Source: CTSoil-075 sp042610375 (GTDB lineage: Bacteria > Bacillota > Negativicutes > DSM-13327). Taken from it: DNA of 64,000 nucleotides. Each line of letters begins with the position of its first letter. Position 1 is the first letter of the stretch. This document shows, in pieces, positions 8,345 to 15,188 of this stretch. The notes under the pieces were generated by a model. That model had not been told where the DNA came from. It was given only the letters and a program-made list of their open reading frames with translations, and ran no database searches. The position numbers and the translations under genes were made by a program. The DNA is taken from assembly GCF_042610375.1 (NCBI RefSeq), contig NZ_JBGJZL010000002.1, forward strand, positions 310,001-374,000, written 5' to 3'.

Positions 8345-9842
8345 TTGAAGGAGTCACCCAACCTTTCACTTTTTTTCGGTAAGCAACCGTTTCATAAGGA
8401 GATGTAATATAGGCATTATAAGCTCGCTCTTCAATCATACTGGCGATTTCTTTGGCAATTTGATGCCGTTCTTTTGCGTCGATGGTCTGGTTGTATTTTT
8501 CAAGCAAAGCAGTCAATTCAGGCACATTGAGACGACCATGATTCTGCACCCCTTTAGGTGAAAAAGCAGCATTTAAGAAAAAAGCCCCATCCCCCCGGGT
8601 TGTCGTTAGTAGAGAGTACGTTACCAAATCCCAATTCCCTTGGGGCAGGTATTCATCAATGTTATCTGCTACATTGATTTCCATTTCGATTCCTACTTGT
8701 TTCGCTGAAGCTTGAACGATTTGAGCAATTTGAGGAAGTTCTGGACGAGCGATATAGGTTGCCATTCGCAGTTTAATACTCTGACCATCCTTAAGAACTT
8801 TCCCATCCTGCACTGTCAGACCAGCGGCCTCAAAGTGTTTTAATGCTTCAGCTATACCATACACATGTGGCTTAGATTCCGGCGAAAAAGGATAATTTCC
8901 AGGAAAAGGGTTAGCAGCTACAACGGCTTCTTTTCCCATAACTTTGTCAACAATCTCCTGCCTGTTGATAAGAGCATCTATCCCCTTGCGGAATTCTTCA
9001 TTGGCCCACAAATCCTTATTTTTTCCAACATAATTATAAAGCAAGTGGTATACCCGTTTGCCGGGAACGCTCTCCACAACTAGCTTGTCATCTTTGCGCA
9101 AAGCTGGCAAATTTTCTAAAGCAGGACGATAAATGATGTCAGCATCACCAGATTGCAGTGCCAACAGACGGGCATTCGCATCATCGTTAAACGTTAGCAT
9201 AACCCGATCTAGCTTAGCTACACCATTCCAATATTGAGGAAATTTCACCAACTCCGCACCTTTGGTTATGTCAAAACTTGCAAACATAAATGCACCAGTT
9301 CCGATGGGAGGTTTATCTTCCGGAGCAGTCACATCGATGATAACCGTGTTGTAGTGGACTAATTCCGACGGAAGAGCCGCATAGGGAGTTTCCGTAGTGA
9401 TTTTTAAAATATCACCAGACGTTTCGATCGAGGCAATTTTTAACGAGGCTTTTACACCAGGATTTACTGCAATCGAGCGTTCTAGGCTAGCCTTGACCGT
9501 TTGTGGAGTCAATTCTTTTCCATTATGGAATTTGACTCCTTTACGAATTTTAAATTCCCAGTGCTGACCATCTTCAGACTTCCAGCTTTCTGCCAGCCAA
9601 GGATAAAGTTCTGTTGTTTTTGGATCCAGTCCAACGAGTGTCTCCATAGTGCCGGAATTCAATATAAAACTAAAGTGACACCGATGGGGATCCATCGTAT
9701 TAGCTGGCCAAACCGTAATAAAGTTGATGCTTTTCTCCTTTCCATCACCACTGGTTTTTTTGTCAGAAGAACAACCAGCTGCAAATAACATCAAGCACCC
9801 CATCAATAGGGATACCATCCATAGATAAGAACGTTTTTTCAT
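8295..9842 (-). CDS. Lipoprotein substrate-binding protein (NikA/OppA family)
   Basis: A 515-residue family-5 extracellular solute-binding protein. The signal peptide ends in the lipobox LFAAGC, so it is anchored by a lipid to the inner membrane. Family hallmarks are NTMDPHRC, LVGLDPKTTELYPWLAESW, FKIRKGVKFHNGKELTP and PPIGTGAF. Sequence style is closest to nickel/metallophore binders such as NikA rather than long peptide binders, but this is a judgement by eye. It is the first gene of a minus-strand operon continuing through two permeases, two ATPases, a GNAT enzyme and a porin. No riboswitch precedes it. AAAGGTG precedes the ATG. Confidence 0.85.
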   Translation of the reverse strand: MKKRSYLWMVSLLMGCLMLFAAGCSSDKKTSGDGKEKSINFITVWPANTMDPHRCHFSFILNSGTMETLVGLDPKTTELYPWLAESWKSEDGQHWEFKIRKGVKFHNGKELTPQTVKASLERSIAVNPGVKASLKIASIETSGDILKITTETPYAALPSELVHYNTVIIDVTAPEDKPPIGTGAFMFASFDITKGAELVKFPQYWNGVAKLDRVMLTFNDDANARLLALQSGDADIIYRPALENLPALRKDDKLVVESVPGKRVYHLLYNYVGKNKDLWANEEFRKGIDALINRQEIVDKVMGKEAVVAANPFPGNYPFSPESKPHVYGIAEALKHFEAAGLTVQDGKVLKDGQSIKLRMATYIARPELPQIAQIVQASAKQVGIEMEINVADNIDEYLPQGNWDLVTYSLLTTTRGDGAFFLNAAFSPKGVQNHGRLNVPELTALLEKYNQTIDAKERHQIAKEIASMIEERAYNAYITSPYETVAYRKKVKGWVTPSNEFEFQMVTKDLDLAQ

Positions 9843-9956
9843 TTTTCTTCACCTTTCTTGTTATGTAATATTATTTTTTATTTTAAACAGTAGGATACCA
9901 TTGAAACTTAAGCTCCTACGGAATAAAGACTGCTACACTGACACAAATGAGGGTCG

Positions 9957-9993
9957 ATACCAACCAGCAGCTCAAACTAAGAGCTGGTATCCG
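9957..9993 (-). terminator. Hairpin at the 3' end of the MATE gene
   Basis: An imperfect inverted repeat (GGATACCAGCTC...GAGCTGCTGGTTGGTATC on the minus strand) overlaps the last codons of the MATE gene. It lacks a strong U-run, so it may be a weak terminator or an RNA 3'-end stabiliser separating this gene from the ABC operon. Confidence 0.4.
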
Positions 9994-11329
9994 TATCTAA
10001 CTTTAGGACATGCCCATTCAGATTCGGTAAATATATCCATAAAAATAAAGACCGCCCTAAGCTAAATACAGTAAAAGCTAACCATACACCGTGATTGGCT
10101 AATTTAGGTACTCCAACCCACAAACAGGCAAAGAAAAAGATAAGAGAATAAATCATGGAATTTCTAATCGGAACAGCTACCGTAGCTCCAACAAAAATGC
10201 CATAAAGCTGCAATCCCCAAAAAGCAACCAGTGGGAATAGGGCAATCCAATAAATATAACTTTTTGCTACCTGCTGAATATCCGTGATCGTTGTAAATAG
10301 ATGAATTAAAGGTTCTTGGAAAAGGATAACGCTGATTGCAAGCAGTACAGCCGTCAAACCGCTCCAGATGGCTGTTAACTTAATTGTTTTAAAGTAAAGC
10401 TCTTGATTTTTTTCACCAATGGCTTGGCCTACAAAAACCGTGCTGGCATTGGCAATGCCGCCAAGCAAATTAGCCATAACAAAATGTACTTGCATAAGTA
10501 CTGCATTTACTGCTAAAATCGTATCCCCATACCTGATGCCATATACAGCAATAAGATTGTATACAGTAAGAAGGCATATGGTTCTTATAAAAAGATCCCG
10601 ATTCACTTTCATCATGTCGATGAAGGTTGCTGGATTAAAGAATTTTAAAAGAGAAAGCCCGCTAAAACTTACCATTTGCATTTTTCTTATCATCATAACT
10701 CCAATACATGCTGTAGCAAATTCCGCTATAAGGGTTGCTGCTGCCACACCATCTGCATTCAAACCAAAGCCCACAACCAGAATCACCGCAAACAAAATAT
10801 TTAATAGATTCATTAGTACTTGCAAAAACAAGGAAAGTTTAACTTTTGCCACGCCCATCAGCCAACCATTGATAACATAGTTGATCAGTACAAAAGGCGC
10901 CCCCCAAATCCTAATATTATAATACGTACTAGCTAAGGAACCTATTGTCTCATTAGGAGCTAATAGAATGAAAGCTACAGCTTTGATCGGCCATTGGCAT
11001 ACAACAATCAATATACCAAGGCAAAGAGCAATCACCGTTGGTCTTACCAGAGATAGAGCTATAGCCTGCTTGTCGCCAAGACCGAACGCTTGGGCGCTGA
11101 ACCCAGCAGTACTGACGCGTAAAAAACCTAATACCCAATACAAGGTATTAAAAATAAGCACGGCAATGGATACACCACCAATATAGGCGGCTTGGGGAAA
11201 ACGTCCCATAATAGCAGTATCTACAACCCCTAATAATGGTGTAGAAATAAAAGAAATAATCAATGGTATGGCTAAAGCCAGAAAAATTTTGTGATCATGC
11301 AGAGTAATAGTTGTTATAGATTGCTTCAT
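9977..11329 (-). CDS. MATE-family transporter under cobalamin riboswitch control
   Basis: A 450-residue, twelve-helix MATE protein. The N-terminal pattern FLALAIPLIISFISTPLLGVVDTAIMGRF and the mid-protein repeat around NAVLMQVHFVMANLLGGIANAST are characteristic (DinF/NorM-like). The ATG at 11329 follows GGAGGGG; upstream frame extension enters the leader. The gene is the only one downstream of RS2 and its terminator. MATE proteins export cationic or bulky compounds using Na+/H+ gradients. The riboswitch suggests a corrinoid or corrinoid precursor as cargo, which is inference. The direction of transport cannot be read from sequence. Confidence 0.87.
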   Translation of the reverse strand: MKQSITTITLHDHKIFLALAIPLIISFISTPLLGVVDTAIMGRFPQAAYIGGVSIAVLIFNTLYWVLGFLRVSTAGFSAQAFGLGDKQAIALSLVRPTVIALCLGILIVVCQWPIKAVAFILLAPNETIGSLASTYYNIRIWGAPFVLINYVINGWLMGVAKVKLSLFLQVLMNLLNILFAVILVVGFGLNADGVAAATLIAEFATACIGVMMIRKMQMVSFSGLSLLKFFNPATFIDMMKVNRDLFIRTICLLTVYNLIAVYGIRYGDTILAVNAVLMQVHFVMANLLGGIANASTVFVGQAIGEKNQELYFKTIKLTAIWSGLTAVLLAISVILFQEPLIHLFTTITDIQQVAKSYIYWIALFPLVAFWGLQLYGIFVGATVAVPIRNSMIYSLIFFFACLWVGVPKLANHGVWLAFTVFSLGRSLFLWIYLPNLNGHVLKLDTDTSS

Positions 11330-11420
11330 TAACCCCTCCGTGATTTTATTGGATGGTAGAAATGGTTGACTATATGTAGAACAAATCACATATCAAAGTA
11401 ATACTTATGAATTCTGGGGT

Positions 11421-11452
11421 AAAAAAAATCTCTCGACCCAAAGTCGAGAGAT
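11421..11452 (-). terminator. RS2-linked intrinsic terminator
   Basis: The perfect stem ATCTCTCGAC/GTCGAGAGAT is followed on the minus strand by TTTTTTTTA, about 90 bases before the MATE start. A second hairpin (ATCTCGGCG...CGCCGAGAT) at 11485-11512, followed by TTTTTA, lies between aptamer and terminator. Confidence 0.85.
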
Positions 11453-11545
11453 ACAATTAAGAACATACCAGCTATATTTATAAAAATCTCGGCGCAAAAA
11501 TACGCCGAGATATAAGTACAATACAACATGTAACACATGCACTTA

Positions 11546-11741
11546 ATCCCCTCCCCATCGCTCGCAGGTAAAAACGGTGATTGACAAATAGGCAGTTCTC
11601 CTGGCTCTGGATCATCACTCGCCCAAACCTTCCCAAGACTTTCGTCTCAGTGGCATAACATGGGTTTGCTCCTCATTACAGTGGCGGGACCGCGCCGGCA
11701 TTCAACCGGACTTCCCTATTAAGCCCCGAAGGGCACCTATT
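11546..11741 (-). promoter_or_regulatory. Cobalamin riboswitch RS2 (MATE leader)
   Basis: A complete minus-strand aptamer with AGGTGCCCTTCGGGGCTTAA, the GGGAAG/CCGGTTGAATGCCGG arm, the CACTGTAATGAGGAGC core, and the B12-box with one change (CAGAGCCAGGAGAACTGCC). It closes with GCGAGCGATGGGGAGG. It controls the MATE gene. Confidence 0.95.
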
Positions 11742-11779
11742 TCTACTATATTTTATTTTAAGTCAATTCAATGTTTCTT

Positions 11780-11808
11780 ATATTATCATTATTTTGAAAA
11801 TTTGTCAA
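11780..11808 (-). promoter_or_regulatory. Promoter of RS2-MATE
   Basis: Minus-strand TTGACA (11803-11808) and TAATAT (11780-11785) with a 17-base spacer form a near-consensus sigma-A promoter, placed about 40 bases upstream of the aptamer. Confidence 0.75.
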
Positions 11809-11854
11809 CTTAATACAGGTTATCTATAATATGAGATATACATTAGTCGCAACT

Positions 11855-11922
11855 ATCCTCTCTATATCTCGCAAGTCAAATCATGATTGTTAGATAAAGT
11901 GCTTACGCAGATATAAAAATAA
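11855..11922 (-). pseudogene. Decayed 3' part of a cobalamin riboswitch (relic A)
   Basis: The plus-strand text cctctctatatctcgcaag followed by tcaaatcatgattgttaga aligns base for base with the 3' end of RS3 (cctccccatctctcgcagg, tcaaacggtgattgttata). The B12-box is eroded to AAGTGCTTACGCAGAT and the 5' half is missing. It lies between the TIM-barrel gene and the RS2 promoter. Confidence 0.7.
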
Positions 11923-11943
11923 GCTAATTAGGATATACGTCAA

Positions 11944-12897
11944 CTATAATTGTAATGCTTGTTGCTGTACCAAAATTTTTTGAGACCATTCTTCTATAGT
12001 GGAATACATGAACTCATGTACCAAAAAATCTGGTTTAATATAATTGATTAATCGTTGAACTTCACTAGTAGCAAAAGGCTGATGCTGATCTATTTGTAAG
12101 ACGTGATTCATAATTTCAGTTATACTAAATTTTTCTGTCTTTCGGAGCTGGCTCTCTTTTGCATACTCTCCTGAAAGAGATTTGTGTAAATGAATACCTC
12201 GCACATAGGAACGATATTCGCCTAAATCATGTAATACAGTAAGAATATAATCAATACCCTCAGATTCCGTTTTTAACTCTTGATTGGTATTCATTAGATG
12301 TCCTGTATCCAACATGATTCCTACATTAGGGTGCTTCACACCGTTCAATAATCTAGCAGCCAATGTAGGATTTTTGAGAGTAAGTCCCGGCCACCATAAA
12401 TTTTCAAATAATAGTGCTATATCTGTTGGGATCTCATCTGCTAGTTCATTAACGAGTTCAATGGTAGCTTCGATGACTTCACTGTCAGAAGAACTAAAAT
12501 TCCCACTAAAAAATTCTGGTACTCTGGCATGACAAACATGAAAAACCATATATTTCGCACTGGCCTTTACTGCAGTTCGAATATTTTCTCTATAAATGTT
12601 AAGCCAATCACTACGTGTTAATCCTCCATAGCAGGCGATAATCCCTTCATTACTGCCAAACTGTTTGAGTAACTCTTGATTATCACCACGCCAAAAATCA
12701 AGCCAAGTAGGCCAAAAGCGTAGATGGACTCCTTGTACCCATTCTTTTTTATGAACAAATCGATCCCATGGCGCACAAAACATCATTTCTAATCCATCGA
12801 TATGATGATGATTTAAAAAAGTCTGTAGACATTCTGCGTTATTATGAATCAGTTCATTATCACATGTATAATTAGATATATTAACAAGTTGTATCAT
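11944..12897 (-). CDS. TIM-barrel protein of the xylose isomerase-like/AP-endonuclease-2 superfamily
   Basis: About 317 residues with the beta/alpha-barrel fold of sugar-phosphate isomerase/epimerases. Candidate metal ligands are the Glu of LLFENLWW, Asp and His of IMLDTGHLMN, and His of GIHLHKS, spaced as in that superfamily. I prefer the second ATG (12897), nine bases after AAAGGA, over the one two codons upstream. The function is not recognised. It is the last gene of the three-gene RS3 transcript, after a 94-residue protein and a CbiK-like half protein, so a role in corrinoid or lower-ligand metabolism is possible but speculative. Confidence 0.75.
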   Translation of the reverse strand: MIQLVNISNYTCDNELIHNNAECLQTFLNHHHIDGLEMMFCAPWDRFVHKKEWVQGVHLRFWPTWLDFWRGDNQELLKQFGSNEGIIACYGGLTRSDWLNIYRENIRTAVKASAKYMVFHVCHARVPEFFSGNFSSSDSEVIEATIELVNELADEIPTDIALLFENLWWPGLTLKNPTLAARLLNGVKHPNVGIMLDTGHLMNTNQELKTESEGIDYILTVLHDLGEYRSYVRGIHLHKSLSGEYAKESQLRKTEKFSITEIMNHVLQIDQHQPFATSEVQRLINYIKPDFLVHEFMYSTIEEWSQKILVQQQALQL

Positions 12898-12980
12898 TAT
12901 CATAAATCCTTTTTTAATCGCTTGTCCCTAAAGATCGAGCAATTTTATTTTAAGGCTACCCTATCCAGTATTCTTTGCTA

Positions 12981-13265
12981 TCATTCGATCCCTTGATTAA
13001 TAACTCGTACCTTAGCGACCTTAAAACTTTCTTTTAGCATTGGTAAAAATTTTTTTTCGATGATGGAATAATACATTGCCTTACCTGTGATAAGGAGTAA
13101 CAGATCTCCGCTTCTTTTTAAACTAATCAGTGAATTGATATATTTATTGAAATCCTGTTCACCAATCATCAATTTTAATTGATGCAAACCTGATGATAAC
13201 TCTGGTAATTCTACAGCAATACGTTCTGTTAAAGGCGTAAATGGAACAATTGTGAAATTTGACAT
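12981..13265 (-). CDS. Small conserved-looking protein of unknown function (94 aa)
   Basis: The ATG at 13265 has GGAGG eight bases upstream and the gene sits between two riboswitch-controlled partners with short gaps, so it is probably translated. The protein has no signal peptide or membrane helix. The pattern of LHQLKLMIGEQDFNKYI, then LLLLITGKAMYYSIIEKKF and FKVAKVRVI faintly recalls the small N-terminal domain of DnaA. That resemblance is weak and may be chance. Its presence in an RS3 transcript links it to cobalamin physiology by context only. Confidence 0.6.
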   Translation of the reverse strand: MSNFTIVPFTPLTERIAVELPELSSGLHQLKLMIGEQDFNKYINSLISLKRSGDLLLLITGKAMYYSIIEKKFLPMLKESFKVAKVRVINQGIE

Positions 13266-13301
13266 TATATTTTCCTCCAATTATAATTCATTTTTGTGCT
13301 T

Positions 13302-13622
13302 TTATATTATGTAAGCATTTAACTTATCACTAGGATCATCATAATGGTATTCAGGAGTTGATAAATAGGATTCTTTTAGTGAAATAAAAATAACTTCTTG
13401 ATATCCTTCTCTTTGTAACCTTCTAAGAACCTGTTGGGTAGTATCGAGTTGCAGATCATTTTTCGGAGCTATTTTTCCAATGACAATTGGCGATGAGATA
13501 GCTCGGCGTACTTCATAATCAGGAAATTTACCCTTAATTTTATCTTCTATACTTTCCATACCAGCCTTTAAGATGTCATAATCATTTGTATTAGTACCAA
13601 CAACTACAATGGCTTTTTTCAT
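13302..13622 (-). CDS. CbiK-like N-terminal half protein (106 aa)
   Basis: The first ~85 residues align with the start of the full-length CbiK homologue encoded at 17975-18847: MKKAIVVVGT for MSKKAVLVVSFGT, FPDYEVRRAISSPIVIGKIA for FPEYEIRRAFTSSTVIEKLA, and REGYQEVIFISL for TEEYEEVYIQPL. The protein then ends after a short divergent tail, without the second domain that holds the metal-binding His and Glu residues of sirohydrochlorin chelatases. The ATG at 13622 has AGGAGG eight bases upstream, so it looks expressed rather than decayed. First gene after RS3. It could be a degenerate chelatase, a partner or scaffold subunit, or a relic maintained by chance. Confidence 0.7.
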   Translation of the reverse strand: MKKAIVVVGTNTNDYDILKAGMESIEDKIKGKFPDYEVRRAISSPIVIGKIAPKNDLQLDTTQQVLRRLQREGYQEVIFISLKESYLSTPEYHYDDPSDKLNAYII

Positions 13623-13652
13623 CTTATACACCTCCTAATTAAAATTTGAGAT

Positions 13653-13683
13653 GCAAAAATCCCGGCACAAATTATGCCGGGAC
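13653..13683 (-). terminator. RS3-linked intrinsic terminator
   Basis: On the minus strand GTCCCGGCAT...GTGCCGGGAT is followed by TTTTTGC. It lies about 30 bases before the first gene and 40 bases after the aptamer. Confidence 0.8.
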
Positions 13684-13723
13684 GAAATAAGTACAACAAA
13701 ACTATGAAGCTATCGTACAAATC

Positions 13724-13912
13724 TCCTCCCCATCTCTCGCAGGTCAAACGGTGATTGTTATATAGGCAGTTCTCCTGACTCTGGATCATCGCTCCCCCAA
13801 ACCTTCCCAAGAATTTCATCTCAGTGGCATACTATGGGTTCACTCCTCATTACAGTGGCGGGACCGTGCTGGCTTTTACCAGCTTCCCTATTAAGCCCCG
13901 AAGGGCACCTAT
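13724..13912 (-). promoter_or_regulatory. Cobalamin riboswitch RS3
   Basis: A complete aptamer on the minus strand: AGGTGCCCTTCGGGGCTTAA, GGGAAGCTGGTAAAAGCCAG arm, the CACTGTAATGAGGAGT core, B12-box CAGAGTCAGGAGAACTGCC and terminal GCGAGAGATGGGGAGG. It controls the CbiK-half/94-aa/TIM-barrel unit. Confidence 0.95.
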
Positions 13913-13953
13913 ATCATTATTATTAAATTTTAGTGATTTATCACACTAATTAC

Positions 13954-13980
13954 TCTATAGTATCTATTGAGATTTGTCAA
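13954..13980 (-). promoter_or_regulatory. Probable promoter of the RS3 unit
   Basis: Minus-strand TTGACA (13975-13980) and TATAGA (13954-13959), 15-base spacer, about 40 bases before the aptamer. The layout matches the RS1 promoter. Confidence 0.55.
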
Positions 13981-14020
13981 TTATTATGATAACCTTTTTA
14001 TTTTTACTGAATCTTCTTCA

Positions 14021-14683
14021 TTATATCAATCTCTCTGTATTTTTCATTGTTGCCTCACTATGCAAAAATGCCCACTTCTTAGCTCGTCTTGCCATCTGTT
14101 TTATAAGATCTGGTATCGAATCCTCTTGACTTGTTTCATTCACAAACTGTCCGCTAGAAGGAGTACCTCCCCCGTGAGATATGTTATATCCTTCTAGTAC
14201 AGGTACACCTAATTGATTTAAAAAAGTTTTATCAACGGGACGTCGTTTTGTTAAAGAAAATTCAAAACAATTGATGAGCACATCAATAATTGGTATACCG
14301 TGGTCATAAAAATATTTTTCGACAGTTTCATTAATACTAGGTATATTTTTATCATTATTACCGAACCAATGACTAAAAATTCCAATGACATTTAAATCTA
14401 TTTTCTCTATTTCGTCAATTAACATACTGTAATTCCCTGTATCTCCCTTCACCCACTCATCGCGAGAAAAGATAATACCGACTGTCAGCCTTTTCCTTTG
14501 ACAAAATTGATGATGATATCTTTTAGTATTTGTAAATACTTGGTTTGCCAGAGGGTGAAAAATACCATTCCATACTAAAGATCGGGACATTGGATCATCA
14601 CACTCTTGCTGTGAATAATGCTGTAGTCCCCCATAAAGTAGATGACTACGTCTTATATTTTCCTTATAGGTAGTAGTTAACAT
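14021..14683 (-). CDS. CobN-derived fragment protein (220 aa)
   Basis: Aligns with residues ~112-350 of the full-length CobN encoded at 30078-33794: LLYGGLQHY for LSYGGLENF, LVWNGIFHPLAN for LLWHGIYHPRAD, VGIIFSRDEWVKGD for IGLLFYRDEWVWGD, LNQLGVPVLEGYN for LNQLNVPILQAYT, and ARRAKKWAFLHS for VRKARKWAALRS. It lacks CobN's first ~110 residues, an internal ~45-residue segment and the entire catalytic C-terminal two thirds. The frame is nevertheless open and has AGGAGAG ten bases before the ATG. It lies behind the truncated riboswitch RS4. It may be a decaying gene or a retained accessory protein. Confidence 0.7.
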   Translation of the reverse strand: MLTTTYKENIRRSHLLYGGLQHYSQQECDDPMSRSLVWNGIFHPLANQVFTNTKRYHHQFCQRKRLTVGIIFSRDEWVKGDTGNYSMLIDEIEKIDLNVIGIFSHWFGNNDKNIPSINETVEKYFYDHGIPIIDVLINCFEFSLTKRRPVDKTFLNQLGVPVLEGYNISHGGGTPSSGQFVNETSQEDSIPDLIKQMARRAKKWAFLHSEATMKNTERLI

Positions 14684-14701
14684 ATTATATCTCTCCTAAA
14701 G

Positions 14702-14738
14702 TAAAAAATCTCCATACTTAAGAAAGTTATGGAGATTC
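14702..14738 (-). terminator. Intrinsic terminator between RS4 and the CobN fragment
   Basis: Minus-strand AATCTCCATAACTTTC...TATGGAGATT followed by TTTTTTAC, ending about 20 bases before the gene's start codon. An eroded version of the proximal GC hairpin is at 14759-14788 (CATCTTGACGTA...TACGTTGGGAT). Confidence 0.75.
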
Positions 14739-14808
14739 TGTAATGATTTATAGCAAATAAAATCCCAACGTAAAAATACGTCAAGATGAAATAAGCACAA
14801 TAAATAAA

Positions 14809-14947
14809 TCTGACTCTGGATCATTGCTCGCCCACACCTTCCCAAGACTTTCCTCTCAGTGGCATACTATGGGTTCACTCCTCATTACAGTGGCGGGACC
14901 GTGCTGGCTTTTACCAGCTTCCCTATTAAGCCCCGAAGGGCACCTAC
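14809..14947 (-). pseudogene. Truncated cobalamin riboswitch RS4
   Basis: The 5' three quarters match RS3 almost perfectly, from AGGTGCCCTTCGGGGCTTAA through GATCCAGAGTCAG. The element then stops: AGGAGAACTGCC, the following arm and the closing GCGAG.GATGGGGAGG are absent and replaced by ATTTATTTATTGTG. About 55 bases of conserved 3' aptamer are deleted, including half of the B12-box, so normal cobalamin sensing should be lost. Confidence 0.88.
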
Positions 14948-14979
14948 ATCATTTGATATTTATTTGTGATATTTTTCAC

Positions 14980-15006
14980 TTTATAGTAAATTGAAAACGT
15001 TGTCAA
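14980..15006 (-). promoter_or_regulatory. Probable promoter upstream of RS4
   Basis: Minus-strand TTGACA (15001-15006) and TATAAA (14980-14985), 15-base spacer, in the same position relative to the aptamer as in RS1 and RS3. The promoter is intact although the riboswitch is not. Confidence 0.5.
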
Positions 15007-15089
15007 GACTTTTTTTGAGATGATGTGAGGCAACCTTATATGTTTTAGTAGTAACAAAAACACCTTCGCCCCTTTGAGATATAAAACTC

Positions 15090-15145
15090 CCAGTACAACA
15101 TGTACTGGTTGAAATTCAGTGGTGAAATCACACTGAATTTCAACC
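15090..15145 (-). terminator. Paired hairpins after the TonB-receptor gene
   Basis: A perfect 15-base inverted repeat (GGTTGAAATTCAGTG, arms 15107-15121 and 15131-15145) overlaps a second hairpin CCAGTACA/TGTACTGG at 15090-15108, which on the minus strand is followed by GAGTTTTAT. The second probably terminates the receptor transcript. Confidence 0.6.
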
Positions 15146-15177
15146 AGCTTCCCGAATAAACTCTAGAAAGTATCTTA
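15141..15177 (-). pseudogene. Possible 5' remnant of a cobalamin riboswitch (relic C)
   Basis: Plus-strand accagcttcccgaataaac followed by tctagaaagtatctta resembles the 5' end of RS3/RS4 (accagcttccctattaagc, cccgaagggcaccta). Eleven bases are identical at one end and the rest drift. It is immediately downstream of the receptor stop codon. Confidence 0.4.
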
Positions 15178-15188
15178 GGACAAGAATA

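Noticed and set aside
10419..10880. 153-codon plus-strand frame opposite the MATE gene
   Set aside because: It is antisense to hydrophobic MATE helices and shows no independent features.
13653..13912. Repeated ~190-base blocks that might be taken for CRISPR or mobile repeats
   Set aside because: They are cobalamin aptamers with paired stems and the B12-box, spaced irregularly and always upstream of genes, with no spacers, transposase or terminal inverted repeats.
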